Positions 8,706 to 17,566 of a stretch of DNA of 64,000 nucleotides are shown here, piece after piece (position 1 is the stretch's first letter; the number at the start of each line of letters is the position of its first letter). The translations under genes were made by a program, and so were the position numbers. The DNA lies in assembly GCA_938031185.1 (NCBI GenBank), contig CALHGX010000028.1, positions 1 to 64,000 on the forward strand, given 5' to 3'. Source of the stretch: an uncultured bacterium (lineage in GTDB: Bacteria; Verrucomicrobiota; Kiritimatiellia; CAIKKV01; CALHGX01). The notes below the pieces were generated by a model that was not told the DNA's origin, searched no databases, and saw only the letters and a list, made by a program, of their open reading frames with translations.

Positions 8706-9716
8706 CTACATGCTGAGTCGCTGGACGATCAAATCCATCAGCGCCGGGTAATCGCTTGCTGCCGGCTCGCCGCCGACCGCGTTGGCGACCACGACGACGC
8801 GGGCGCCGGTCTTGGCCGCGAGTTGGTTGGCCGCCTTGGTGCTGTAGAACGGCTCTTGGAGAATGAGTTTCACCCCTTCGGCCTTCGCCGCCGCAGCCAG
8901 TTCGGCCAGATGCGCGGCGGTGGGGGGAACACCCGGCTTGGGCTCCAATTCGCCCACGATCGTCAGTCCGAACCGATTGGCGAAGTAGACCCAGCTCCGG
9001 TGGTAGGTCACGATCTTCCGTCCTCGCAACGGATGGAGAGCCGCCACCCAGCCTCCCGCCTTGGTCTTATTGGCGGGTTCATCGAGGAAAGCAGCCAGCG
9101 TGCCGTCCTGCGTTTTCGTCCAAAGGGCCTCCGCGCCCACCGCTTTGACCAGTTCGACGCCGAACATCCGCTCGTCCAGCGCCTTTTGGAAGGCAGCGGC
9201 GTTCGCGCGGAATGCGGCCGCGTCTTCAGGACGAAGCTGCGCCAACCGCTCGGCGATCGCGCCGGCAATCCGCCGCCCGTTCAGGGGGTCGAGCCAGTAG
9301 TGCGGGTTTCCCATCGGATGCACGTCGCCCATGGCGCGGGTGATCGGGGCCTGAGGCACATCGAGAATCAGCGCACTTTCCGATACGTCCAAGTGCCCCG
9401 GCGCGCCCACGCGAATCCGGTTGTTTCGCGAACCGTCCAGGATGGGCTGTTCCCAGCCGATCTCCAGTTCCAGCCCGATGCGAATCCACAAGTCCGCGTC
9501 GCGGGCCTGCAGGATGACGCTGGGCTTGGCTTGAAGCATGTGCGGGTCTTCCTTGCCCGTGCAGATGCCGCGGACATCGGCCTTGTCCCCGGCCACAGCC
9601 TTGGCGATGGACGCCAAGTCCGATGTGGTGGTCACGATCTTCAGGCGCTCCGCCATGGCCTCGGTTCCGAGGCCTAGCGCGGCGCACGTTGTAACGAGAG
9701 CGATAATAGTCCTCAC
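8706..9716 (-). CDS. Second periplasmic metal-binding protein (ZnuA/PsaA-like)
   Basis: A second, divergent metal-binding protein, about 336 residues. I chose GTG 9716, which has AGGAGAAAGCATC directly upstream and starts a normal signal peptide (VRTIIALVTTCAALGLGTEAMA); the longer frame to 9788 would run into the porin gene. Ligand regions are EDPHMLQAKPS (about 57-67), GNPHYWLDP, TYHRSWVYFANRFG and LQEPFYSTKAA. It lacks the His-rich loop of its neighbour, so it may bind a different metal or serve the other permease. Two binding proteins in tandem with one intact ABC core suggest either shared use of the transporter or leftovers from the collapsed one. Confidence 0.9.
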   Translation of the reverse strand: MRTIIALVTTCAALGLGTEAMAERLKIVTTTSDLASIAKAVAGDKADVRGICTGKEDPHMLQAKPSVILQARDADLWIRIGLELEIGWEQPILDGSRNNRIRVGAPGHLDVSESALILDVPQAPITRAMGDVHPMGNPHYWLDPLNGRRIAGAIAERLAQLRPEDAAAFRANAAAFQKALDERMFGVELVKAVGAEALWTKTQDGTLAAFLDEPANKTKAGGWVAALHPLRGRKIVTYHRSWVYFANRFGLTIVGELEPKPGVPPTAAHLAELAAAAKAEGVKLILQEPFYSTKAANQLAAKTGARVVVVANAVGGEPAASDYPALMDLIVQRLSM

Positions 9717-9745
9717 GATGCTTTCTCCTGATTCACTCGGTTCGG

Positions 9746-11032
9746 TTAAAACTTGTGCGCGCCGTGAGCGCCCAGCGAGATCATCCACTGAACGTACACT
9801 TCCGTGACGTCCTCTGTGCCATCCGTGGTCTCATAGGATCCCTGGTTGGCTTGAAGGCGGATGCGCGAAAACTCGGACGGCGTGAAGTCGAGCATGATGC
9901 CGACCCGGTCGCTTGCCCCGAAGCTTTCGGTCCTGCCGTTCGGGAGTTCGGAATCGTTCGTGAGACCGACCTGCTCCCAGCGGACGCCGGCCCGCCAACG
10001 CGGCAGGACGCCGTAAACTGCCTGAACATAGTAGCCGTCCTGCTTGTCCACGCGATGGTTGCCGACGAACTGCGGAGCCAGGTCATGCGCAACCAGTTCC
10101 AAGTCCTTCTTCCGGCTGAAGTACTCGGCTTGCGCGACGAAATCGCCCTGCCCGTACGGTCTCGGAGCGTTATACTTGTACACCACATCGCCACCCCAGA
10201 ATGTACTGTCGCCATCCAGCCAATGATCGGCCAAGCCGTCCGCGTTGCCGTCGTGTTCCTCCTGATGTTTGCCGGTTGCCGCGAAGGCCCCGAATTGCAG
10301 CGCGTGGTTGCCGCGCAGGTTCGGACCCACCTTCACCCAGCCAACGCCCAGACGCGGACCGTCATGCATCGGCAGCGGCTCTTCGCCGTGATAGGCAAAC
10401 ATGTTCTCGTTGTCGCCCTGGAACGCTTCCACGCCCGCAAGCAGATAAAACGGCGTCGGTGCCAGCCATGAAAGCTGAAGCCCCTTGTCGTTCAGTCCGT
10501 GATCGCCCAGGGTGAGTTTGTAGATCAGCGGTTGATCCGTGAAATCCCAGGCATGGGCATGCTGGGCGTTGAGGTAGCCGAAATCGCTGTAGAACTTGCC
10601 GCCGCGGAGTTTCAGTCCCCACGGCAGGCACGTCGTCTCGATTTCGGCGGTTTCCAACTCCGCGCCATCCGTGTCAATGGCCGCGATGGCCGACCCCTTG
10701 AAGTACGGGTCCACCTCCGCCGAGAACTGCAGCTCCACGTGGCGCAGGTTGAAACCCTCGGCCGGACCACCGTGGTCGTGTCCCTCCTCGCCGTGCCCGT
10801 GGGTGTGGCCGAATCCGACCGTTTCCCCGATCACATGACTGATTCCTTCCTCGGAATCGTCTTGGTGGTAGTACATGTCCACAATCGCCGAGACATCGGG
10901 ATTGAAGGATTGAAAGCTCCGCTGGAAGCCGGAGCTGCTCGCCGGCTGGACGGAGGTTTGGGCGAAGGCGTATCCGCTCGTCATAGAAGCCGCGATGAGT
11001 GGAACAATGCAAAGCGCAAGGTGCTGATTCAT
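9746..11032 (-). CDS. Outer-membrane beta-barrel, His-rich, metal-locus porin candidate
   Basis: A 428-residue exported protein: signal peptide (cleavage after YAFA near residue 24), then many alternating amphipathic strands with aromatic residues (for example GVLPRWRAGVRWEQVGL and FSRIRLQANQGSYET). It ends with a terminal Phe (GAHGAHKF), as outer-membrane barrels do. Near residue 75 is a His cluster (FGHTHGHGEEGHDHGG). It stands first among the transport genes of the metal locus, so passage of zinc or another metal across the outer membrane is the natural inference. I cannot name a precise family. Similar barrels occur beside znuA-type genes in related bacteria. Confidence 0.7.
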   Translation of the reverse strand: MNQHLALCIVPLIAASMTSGYAFAQTSVQPASSSGFQRSFQSFNPDVSAIVDMYYHQDDSEEGISHVIGETVGFGHTHGHGEEGHDHGGPAEGFNLRHVELQFSAEVDPYFKGSAIAAIDTDGAELETAEIETTCLPWGLKLRGGKFYSDFGYLNAQHAHAWDFTDQPLIYKLTLGDHGLNDKGLQLSWLAPTPFYLLAGVEAFQGDNENMFAYHGEEPLPMHDGPRLGVGWVKVGPNLRGNHALQFGAFAATGKHQEEHDGNADGLADHWLDGDSTFWGGDVVYKYNAPRPYGQGDFVAQAEYFSRKKDLELVAHDLAPQFVGNHRVDKQDGYYVQAVYGVLPRWRAGVRWEQVGLTNDSELPNGRTESFGASDRVGIMLDFTPSEFSRIRLQANQGSYETTDGTEDVTEVYVQWMISLGAHGAHKF

Positions 11033-11126
11033 GACAAATCTCCTATTGATTGGTTGAGTCGTTGCATGCGCCGGTCCTCACACGAGGGCGGGGCGGGTAG
11101 AGAACCGAACGGTTCAGCGGAACGAC

Positions 11127-11438
11127 TCAGGCAGGAGGACCACAGGAGAACGGCAGGGTATGCGCCGCCCGGCAGATCGCGTGTGCCGCGGGCAGCGGAA
11201 GGCTTTCCACAATCACGGCAACCGTAACCGGGCCGACGACAGGAACAGTGACGGTAAGGGGTATGTGGGCAAGCTGACAGATGGAGCAATGGTCGGCGTC
11301 GTGCTGCTGCGGTTCGGACTGACCGTGACAACATGAATGGTCGTGACCCGAAGCCAGCGAGGCCATGTGCGCCGCCGGCACAACGAGCATGCCAAGCACA
11401 AACAGGCCAAGAGCCAGTATGTTAATACGTTTTCGCAT
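11127..11438 (-). CDS. Small exported Cys/His-rich protein (DUF2946-like)
   Basis: A 103-residue protein with a hydrophobic N-terminal signal/anchor (about 6-28), then HDHSCCHG and HCSICQLAH, followed by a valine-rich hydrophobic stretch. This resembles DUF2946-type small proteins of metal and TonB loci. ATG 11438 begins at the basic MRKRINI. A longer form from 11471 adds 11 residues without a better ribosome site. It lies 94 bases upstream of the barrel gene on the same strand and is probably the first gene of the metal locus. Metal binding by the paired Cys/His motifs is inferred. Confidence 0.65.
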   Translation of the reverse strand: MRKRINILALGLFVLGMLVVPAAHMASLASGHDHSCCHGQSEPQQHDADHCSICQLAHIPLTVTVPVVGPVTVAVIVESLPLPAAHAICRAAHTLPFSCGPPA

Positions 11439-11769
11439 GCGGTAAGCCAGATGCTCGCATAACGCGGACAAGAGTCAAGCTGCTATCGGGTGGTGCGGTT
11501 TCTGCGGCCAGCCGCGCCGAACTGGAGGAAGAGAAGACGCGCCGGAGCGTGGTTCGGAGCCCTTTTTCCGGGTCGGGGCCGCCGGGAGGCGGCGTGTGAG
11601 CCTGTGCCGGAGCCTGTCCGCGAGCCCGTGCATGAGCCTGTGAGCCTGGCTCATGAGTCTGCCCGCCGGGTAGCGGGTTCAGGCGCATAGTCGCACACGT
11701 CGTTCGGCGAGCGCGATAAAAAGTTGCGCCGGCCCAAAGAAAACGTTCAGGATCGGGCCATCTCAGACC
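11439..11769. other. Intergenic region upstream of the metal locus
   Basis: 331 bases, the presumed control region of the metal locus reading left. On the minus strand a TTGACT hexamer occurs near 11475-11480, but I see no convincing -10 or Zur operator. It contains the 12-base tandem repeat at 11598-11645. A short open frame of EPVx repeats across it (11490-11690) has no supporting evidence. Confidence 0.4.
11598..11645. repeat. 12-base tandem repeat, four units
   Basis: Four consecutive units beginning GAGCC: GAGCCTGTGCCG, GAGCCTGTCCGC, GAGCCCGTGCAT and GAGCCTGTGAGC. The last units overlap an inverted repeat CATGAGCC ... GGCTCATG (11631-11655). No function assigned. Confidence 0.7.
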
Positions 11770-11908
11770 ATGAAAACCGGTTTCTCCTACGTCTATATGC
11801 TGCGAACCGAAACTGATCCGCCACACGTTTATACCGGTTTCACGGAGAACCTCGATGCGCGCCTCGCACCACAACTCCGGGATCGATCTTCACACCGCCG
11901 CCCTCTTT

Positions 11909-11934
11909 CTGTAGCCGCGGGCGTTGACCGCGGC
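11909..11934 (+). repeat. REP element, copy 1
   Basis: CTGTAG head followed by a palindrome with arms CCGCGG on each side of a short GCGTTGA-type loop. The GTAG tetranucleotide plus hairpin is the classic layout of REP elements mobilised by RAYT transposases. It interrupts the GIY-YIG remnant. Confidence 0.8.
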
Positions 11935-11980
11935 CTTTGCCAAGACCCACCGCACTCGCCCCAAATTCGGCGCCCTCATC

Positions 11981-11994
11981 GCCGGCGGCTACAG
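11981..11994 (-). repeat. REP half-element
   Basis: GCCGGCGGCTACAG, the inverse complement of the CTGTAGCCGC head. It is oriented opposite to copy 1, so the two form a REPIN-like inverted pair about 70 bases across. Confidence 0.6.
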
Positions 11995-12048
11995 ATGCGG
12001 CTACGGAGGCTTGCAATACGCCGACCGCGTTCTACCATTCACATCCCC

Positions 12049-12520
12049 ATGCACAAGCATCTGCGTCGTCTAAATCGCATATTGATTCCCCAAGCCGTCT
12101 ACTTCATGACGACGTGTGTCCGGGACCGCATGCCTGTCCTCGCCTGCGAGCAGGCCGCATCCATCCTGCGCGAGGAATGGGCCTCGGCAACGACCCGACA
12201 CGGATGGCGCATCGGCCGGTATGTCATCATGCCCGATCACGTGCATTTCTTTTGCGCGGAGCAAGCGGGCGGGGCTCGGCGCAGGTTGTCTGAATTCATG
12301 GCGTTTTGGAAGGAATGGACGGCAAAAAAGCTTGTTCGTTCACGGCTTATCGAGCCGCCGGTTTGGCAAAAAGAATTTTTTCGATCATGTTCTGCGAAGC
12401 GGCGAGTCCTACGCCGAAAAATGGACCTGTGTCCGTAACAATCCGGTGCGGGCCGGATTGGCGGCGCGTTGGGAAGATTGGCCATGGCAGGGTTTTGTCG
12501 ATTTCGATTCGCCCCTGTAG
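12049..12520 (+). pseudogene. REP-associated tyrosine transposase (RAYT), frameshifted
   Basis: Y1/IS200-like transposase of the RAYT group, the enzymes that mobilise REP sequences. Frame one (from ATG 12049) gives VYFMTTCVRDRMPVL, then IGRYVIMPDHVHFF with the HUH histidines, then LSEFMAFWKEWTAKKL and PPVWQKEFF. At a run of six T (12376-12381) the frame shifts, and the rest follows in the next frame as FFDHVLRSGESYAEKW, NPVRAGLA and WPWQGFVDFDSPL, ending at TAG 12518-12520. The shift fits one inserted base. The stop codon TAG is itself part of the GTAG head of the next REP. REPs on both sides support the assignment. Confidence 0.85.
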
Positions 12521-12551
12521 CCGCAGCCGCGCTCACCGCGGGCGGCTACAG
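12515..12551. repeat. REPIN: inverted REP pair
   Basis: CTGTAGCCGC at 12515-12524 and its inverse complement GCGGCTACAG at 12542-12551 enclose a GC-rich 17-base centre. The first head overlaps the last codon and stop of the RAYT gene. Confidence 0.8.
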
Positions 12552-12572
12552 ATGCCGCCCTCGCCGCGCGCG

Positions 12573-12598
12573 CTGTAGCCGACGGCGCTGACGTCGGC
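12573..12598 (+). repeat. REP element, variant copy
   Basis: CTGTAGCCGACGG ... CCG-to-GTC type variant: the palindrome arms changed together (GCCGAC and GTCGGC), preserving pairing. Compensatory change suggests the hairpin matters. Confidence 0.75.
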
Positions 12599-12624
12599 CT
12601 GTAGCCGCGGGCGGCGACCGCGGC
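12599..12624 (+). repeat. REP element, copy nearly identical to copy 1
   Basis: CTGTAGCCGCGGGCG followed by GCGACCGCGGC. It differs from the copy at 11909 only in the loop and directly abuts the variant copy in tandem. Confidence 0.8.
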
Positions 12625-12642
12625 CCACAAAAGAGGCAGCGG

Positions 12643-15600
12643 TCAGGGCGAAAGGCGGACGCGATAGTAGAGCGCCGGGCTCGCGTCTTGTTCGATGATG
12701 TACTGGTTCTGTGGGGGCGTGGCGGGGATGCGCCCGACCTCAAGATGCCAGGCGGGCGAAAGAAGGTTCGTGCTGCACAGCACGTCATAGAAGCGCCCCG
12801 CAACACTGGACCACACCAGAACCACCTTGCCGGAGAAGGGCGCCCGCAACAGGTCTTCGACCATCAATCGCGAACTCGAATCAATCGGCGACGTTTCCGC
12901 CAGCCGTTCCTCCTCATCGCTCATGCCGTCTCCGTCGGTGTCGCGGCGGGTGGGATCGGTGATGTAGCCGTCCAGGCCCGGAATCGCTTCTTCGCCATCA
13001 CTGAGTCCGTCGCCGTCGGTGTCCCATCGCCGCGGATCGGTGATGTAGCCGTCCGCGCCGGGGATGACCTCCTCGCCATCCTCCAGCCCGTCGCCGTCGG
13101 AATCGCGGTGGTTGGGCAGAAGCCCAGCGGCCCACTCGCCCCAGTTGCACAGGCCGTCGCGATCGCTGTCTGCGATTTCGTACTCGAATACGCGCAAACC
13201 CTGCCCATCGATCGCGCAGATCACGCGCCGCTCGTCAGCCCACACTCGTTGGAAAGGATGCAGTCCGGAAATGTCGGACGGGAAGGAGGCGGCCTCCACG
13301 AGTTGCGTGGGATCCGCAACCTCGAAGGCGGCAAGGCCGCCCGGACCGACGGTAAAAGCATACGGCGAAACCGTCCAAGCGTCGTATCGGGCTTGTGCCG
13401 CGTTTTGGACCAGCAGCGCCGGGACAGACGGGTTGGAAAGATCGAAGACCCTGAAGCCCAACGTGTCCTAGGCGACAAAGGCGGTCTGCGATTGCACATG
13501 CTCGCGAACCGACGCACCCCCTGGGGAGTTGGCCGTGCCGAGCAAGGTCAGATTCATCGGATCAGTCGTGTCGTACACTCGCAGGCCGAAACTCGGACCG
13601 AAGACCGCGAGCCGTCCCGGCTCGGCTTTCAGGTCGGTCACCGTTTCCACGTGCGGGACGCTCGAGAGCAGCACCGGCACCGCGGGATTTGTAATGGATA
13701 GAACGGCGATGGCCTGGCTGCCATGGTACGGCACATAGACGAACAACAGGTCGCCGGCCAGCGCGATCGGTTCCGCGCCATTTGGGAAGGCCTGATCCGA
13801 AACCACGGCGGGAGCGTTCGGATCGCCGACATCCATGACCATCAGCCCGCTCATGAAGCCTGTCAAGAACAACCACCGTCCTCTAACCGCGAAGTCGCTG
13901 AGGGCGGGCATATTTGTGGAAGCCCGCGCCTGCGGCTGGTCGGGATCGGAAATGTCCACCATGTGCAACCGCTGACCGTCAATCGCATAGACGAGGTTTG
14001 AGGCCATGGCCGTTTCACGGATGGCGGTGGAACCGGTCCAAAGCCCGCGTGGGCGGAGATGAATGTCCAGGATGGGTTCCGTTCCGGAGGTCGGATCGAG
14101 GCCGTAGCGTACTTCCCATCCGTCGGGCAGGCCATCGCCATCGCTGTCGAACACGAACGGATCGGCGCCGAGGCGCAGTTCGTCCAACGTGCTCAGCCCG
14201 TCGCCGTCGGCATCGCCGTGGGGCACCTGCGCCAGCGAGCCAAAAGTGGCGCGTTCCCACTCGTCGAGGAAACCGTCGTGGTCCGCATCCGGCGGGAGCA
14301 GGGCCATCAACCGCATGCCCCCAAAAACGTCATTGCAGATGACGGCATTGGAAGCGATCCCGACGGCGTTGATGCGCGCCGCCGGCGAAGACTGACGCCA
14401 GGTGGACGCATGCACGAGGTTCGTTCCGCCGGAGATCGAGAGCAGCGCGAGGCCCTCGTTTTCGAGCGCCGCGGCCACGAGCTCGCCGCGCATGGCGGCG
14501 TCCACGACGTCGGAAAACTCTTCGAACGACGCGGCTTGCACGATGCGTGCCGGCTGATCCGGGTTTCCGAGATCGAAGACGGTAACGCCGTTGAAGCCGT
14601 TGGCGGCGACGAGGCGATCCCCGTCACGCCGGAGAGACTTGGGGTTAAACCCTGAGAAGTGCTCCGAGCGCACGACCACCGGCGCCGCGGGGTTCGACGC
14701 ATCCACGACGCAAAGGCCGCCGGTTGCGCTGAAGGCATAGACACGCTGATCGGCGCCCCAGCAGCAGACCTGCACGTCGCCCAGCGGCAACGCGCCGACG
14801 AGAACGGGATCGGTCGGGTCGCTTGCATCCAGCACATGCGCCGTGCCGGCCCAGTCGAGCACCATGGCCATCCGCGAGGCTTCATCGGCCTGCAAGTCGC
14901 GTACGCCGGACGAGAACATCGTGTCCCACCATCCCGCCCAGACCAGATTCGTGGGCGTACTCGCGTCAAGGCAGTGATAGAATCCCCACGCGTCGATGGC
15001 ATGAACGACACCCTGCCCCGTCGCCGAAGCGTTGCTGACCCCGTCCGCCGGTGCGGTGAACAGTATGGCCGCCGAGTTGCTGACCGTATAGGGGCCATAG
15101 GCGGCGAGTGCGACATCGAAACCGTCCCACGCGGAGACGCGCAACCAGGCGTTGGTTGTGTTCTCGATCAATCGCGAGTCAAGATCGGCGACGGCATTCG
15201 TCATGCCGGATGCCCACGAGAGCCAGGTCATACCGCCATCCAAACTGGCCTCGATGGCGTAGACCAGCGGATCGCCGTCATCATCCGCAGCGGTCCAGGA
15301 GGCCGGCACGATACCCGTTAGGATCGCGCCCGGCGCCGGCGCCGTGAGCGCCACCGATGGCGCGTGCACGGATCGCGCTCGCGACCAGATCGTTGCGCCG
15401 CCTGAGCCGATCACAACCGATTGAGCGCCGTCATCCCAGGGCAGTTGGACGGCATATACGCCCTGCGTGGCCCCGCTCCCGTCGGTGTCCCACACGGGAT
15501 CGAACGTCGTTTCCGCCAGCACCAAGCCCGCTGCGCCACGCAGTTCCGCCTTGAAGAAACCGCCGTCCACGTGTGGGGGCGGCGGCACATCGGTCAACAC

Positions 15601-16580
15601 CCTCACGGTGGCCTGCGTCACGGCATACGCGCCGGGGGCACCGGCAATCCGGCCGCGCAACAGCAACGCGCCGTCGAACAGGCCGCCGTTCAGCGGCATG
15701 GGTTTGCCGCCGAGCGCGGCCTTGTGGAGGGAAATGCCTTCCAGCGAGACGCCGCCGCGCGTGTACAGGGTGCGCATGAAATTGGTGTAGCTGACTTGGT
15801 CAATCCAGACATCCGGCGGCGCTTCGCCGTCAATGTCCACATACATGATGTCGTATTCGCGGTGCGTGAAAGTCGCATGGTGGATGGCCTGATCGGTCGC
15901 CAGATCATATCCTTGAATGGGTTCATGACGCGGGCCGGAGGGATGGTCAAGGTTGTAGCAGTGCCCGATCTCGTGGGTAAAGATGCAGGGGTTCTCGACC
16001 GGACGCCAGCCGCCGCGATCGGCCGTCCGCACGATGTCGTCGGCGACCAGACAGGTCGGGCTGCCCAAATCGGTCAAACCGGCAGCGCCCATGGTGGCGC
16101 TGAGCCAGAGGTTGGGAACCAGCCCAACCACCGCGTCGTACTGCCGTGAAGCGGCGTGGATGCCGTAGAGCATCCGCTCCACGGTCCAAGCCGACAGCGC
16201 GCCCAGCGAAGAGGGCGGCTCGACGATACGGCAGACGGGGGCGACGCGGTGCTCGACATGATCGAACGGGAAGAGCATGCGGGCATGCGCCATGCCCTTG
16301 GCGGCGGTCTCCTGATGCAGGGCGGAGGCCGGCGCGTTGGGTTGAAACGCTTCGACGACGGCGTTACCGCCGAATTCGATGGGGACGAACAGCACCCGCC
16401 ATGTGGCATCGCCCTTCCGGCTGCGAAACTCGGGCAGCACCGTGGCCTCCAGGGTGTTCGTAAAGGTGGTGGCGCCGCCCCCAGGTCGCACGGCGGCTCG
16501 CAGCGCATGCACGCCCGGCGCGCCGAGAATGGGCATCTGCCCGTCGCGGCTGTAGAAGTTGGCCGAGTTGCCCTGGCGCG
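12643..16580 (-). pseudogene. Large exported zinc metalloprotease with propeller and calcium repeats, truncated and stopped
   Basis: Frame 16617 to 13468 encodes about 1040 residues, and the same frame continues after TAG 13468-13470 down to 12643. Near residue 230 is FTHEIGHCYNLDH, a HExxHxxxxxH zinc protease site. A Fn3-like region follows (WTAADDDGDPLVYAIEASLDGG), then many LVIVD/propeller-like repeats (for example VDASNPAAPVVVRS). After the stop come three thrombospondin-3-like calcium repeats (DSDGDGLEDGEE and similar) and the lineage-typical C-terminal domain (FYDVLCSTNLLSPAWH). The expected signal peptide is missing: upstream of about 16580 the sequence becomes an IS91 transposase fragment. 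Truncation plus an internal stop make a pseudogene likely. Confidence 0.75.
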
Positions 16581-17026
16581 CAGGTATTCGAGCAGGGACT
16601 CGTGCGCCAGGTGGCACAGGTCCTTGAGCAGGTCACGCTCGAGGCGGAAGTAGGGACGCAACATCTTGGGGATGCCGAAGGTGAAATGGCGGTGCGGGAC
16701 GGGAAACAGGATCGTCTCGGCATGAGCGCGCCGAAAAGCTGGACCTTCTTCTGGTGGCAGGAGGGACAGAACCAGCGCCCCTTGCAGGAGAACGCCAGCA
16801 GATACTCGTGCTTGCAGTCGTCGCAGCGCGCGCGGGCGAAACCGCGTTCCAGATCGCCGCAGTCGAGGAGCTTGTTCACCACCTCCGGGATGACGGGGCG
16901 GAGGAACCCGTACCGGGGCTGGTAGCGCTCCTCGTAGCCGGCGAGGAACGCGTCGAAATGCCCCGCGAGACACTGCCACAGGGGCGACTACCGGGACCGG
17001 CGCGGACGATAGACTTGCTCCACCAT
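16575..17026 (-). mobile_element. IS91-family transposase N-terminal remnant
   Basis: From ATG 17026 the minus strand reads VEQVYRPRRSR, an in-frame TAG, then SPLWQCLAGHFDAF, YEERYQPRYGFLRPVIPEV and the zinc-binding N-terminal domain (CGDLERGFARARCDDC, FSCKGRWFCPSCHQKK). After a frame change near 16725 it continues ETILFPVPHRHFTFGIPKM and LRPYFRLERDLLKDL, then stops where the metalloprotease begins. Only the N-terminal third of an IS91/IS801-type transposase (about 400 residues) remains, with one stop and one frameshift. The element probably destroyed the 5' end of the metalloprotease gene. Confidence 0.8.
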
Positions 17027-17566
17027 GCCGCCCAGTGTAGGGAAGAGGGTGCTTGGCAAGAGATCTGACGCGCAAGTGGCGATGGGTTGCCTGGGCAGCA
17101 ATTGCCTGCGGGCTCATTTCAACGATGATCAACGCGTTTCCAGGCGAATGGGGCCGCGTCTAGACATTAGACAGAAAAAGTTGACAAGGATGAGGCGGTG
17201 GGGAGAATCGCGGTAGAAAGCGACGCTGCTTGAGAGGTGGTGGAGGGTTGTCGGATGGCGTTCATCCGATCGGAACCGTCTGCGCTGTGCTATCATCAAA
17301 AGACGATGGCATGATGGGCGAAACGTGCTGGGAGAGCGGACAAGTGTATAACGTCTAGACACGACCCCGAACCTCCGCGGCACGCGCCAGGATGGTTGTC
17401 GCGGAAAGGGCGAAATGGTATTCTGTCCACGTGAACAAAGCCCACACCGTCGTGCACCGCATGTCGGACACTCAACGGGATGACGTTGTCCCCGGAACAC
17501 CGGCAGAGCGAATTGGCTTGGTCTGGCCGTTGACCCGTGAAGTTGCGTCGTTGAGTAAGCGTTACG
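17027..17566. other. Non-coding stretch with a MITE-like element
   Basis: About 540 bases between the IS91 remnant and the nucleotidyltransferase gene. It contains the element at 17158-17360. No open frame here matches a family I know. Confidence 0.45.
17158..17360. repeat. Candidate MITE, 203 bases with terminal inverted repeats
   Basis: The left end GTCTAGACATTAGACA and the inverse complement of the right end GTCTAGACGTTATACA agree at 14 of 16 positions. There is no coding content between them and no clear target-site duplication. Each end carries the palindrome GTCTAGAC. Confidence 0.4.

Larger units (their letters stand above)
11770..12000 (+). pseudogene. GIY-YIG nuclease family gene, interrupted by a REP
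   Basis: The start reads as a small GIY-YIG domain protein: SYVYMLR..DPPHVYTGFTENLDARLA (from ATG 11770). In the next frame it continues HHNSGIDLHTAALF, and after a repeat AFAKTH..RPKFG, echoing the 'HN.G...T...RAFAKRHF' pattern of these small proteins. The interruption at 11909-11934 is a REP copy, and a half copy lies at 11981-11994. At least one frameshift is present. Small GIY-YIG proteins normally have 80-100 residues. I consider this inactive. Confidence 0.65.

Noticed and set aside
11490-11690. Small protein of EPVx repeats upstream of the metal locus
   Set aside because: It begins with GTG without a ribosome site and consists mainly of a 12-base tandem repeat; not enough to call a gene.
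12959-13060. GTAGCCG sequences inside the metalloprotease gene as further REP copies
   Set aside because: They encode the repeated GYITD part of the calcium repeats and lack the palindrome.
663-16995. Amber (TAG) recoding, for example as pyrrolysine or glutamine
   Set aside because: TAG ends vsr, purB and efp normally, no tRNA of that type is visible, and the affected genes carry additional damage.
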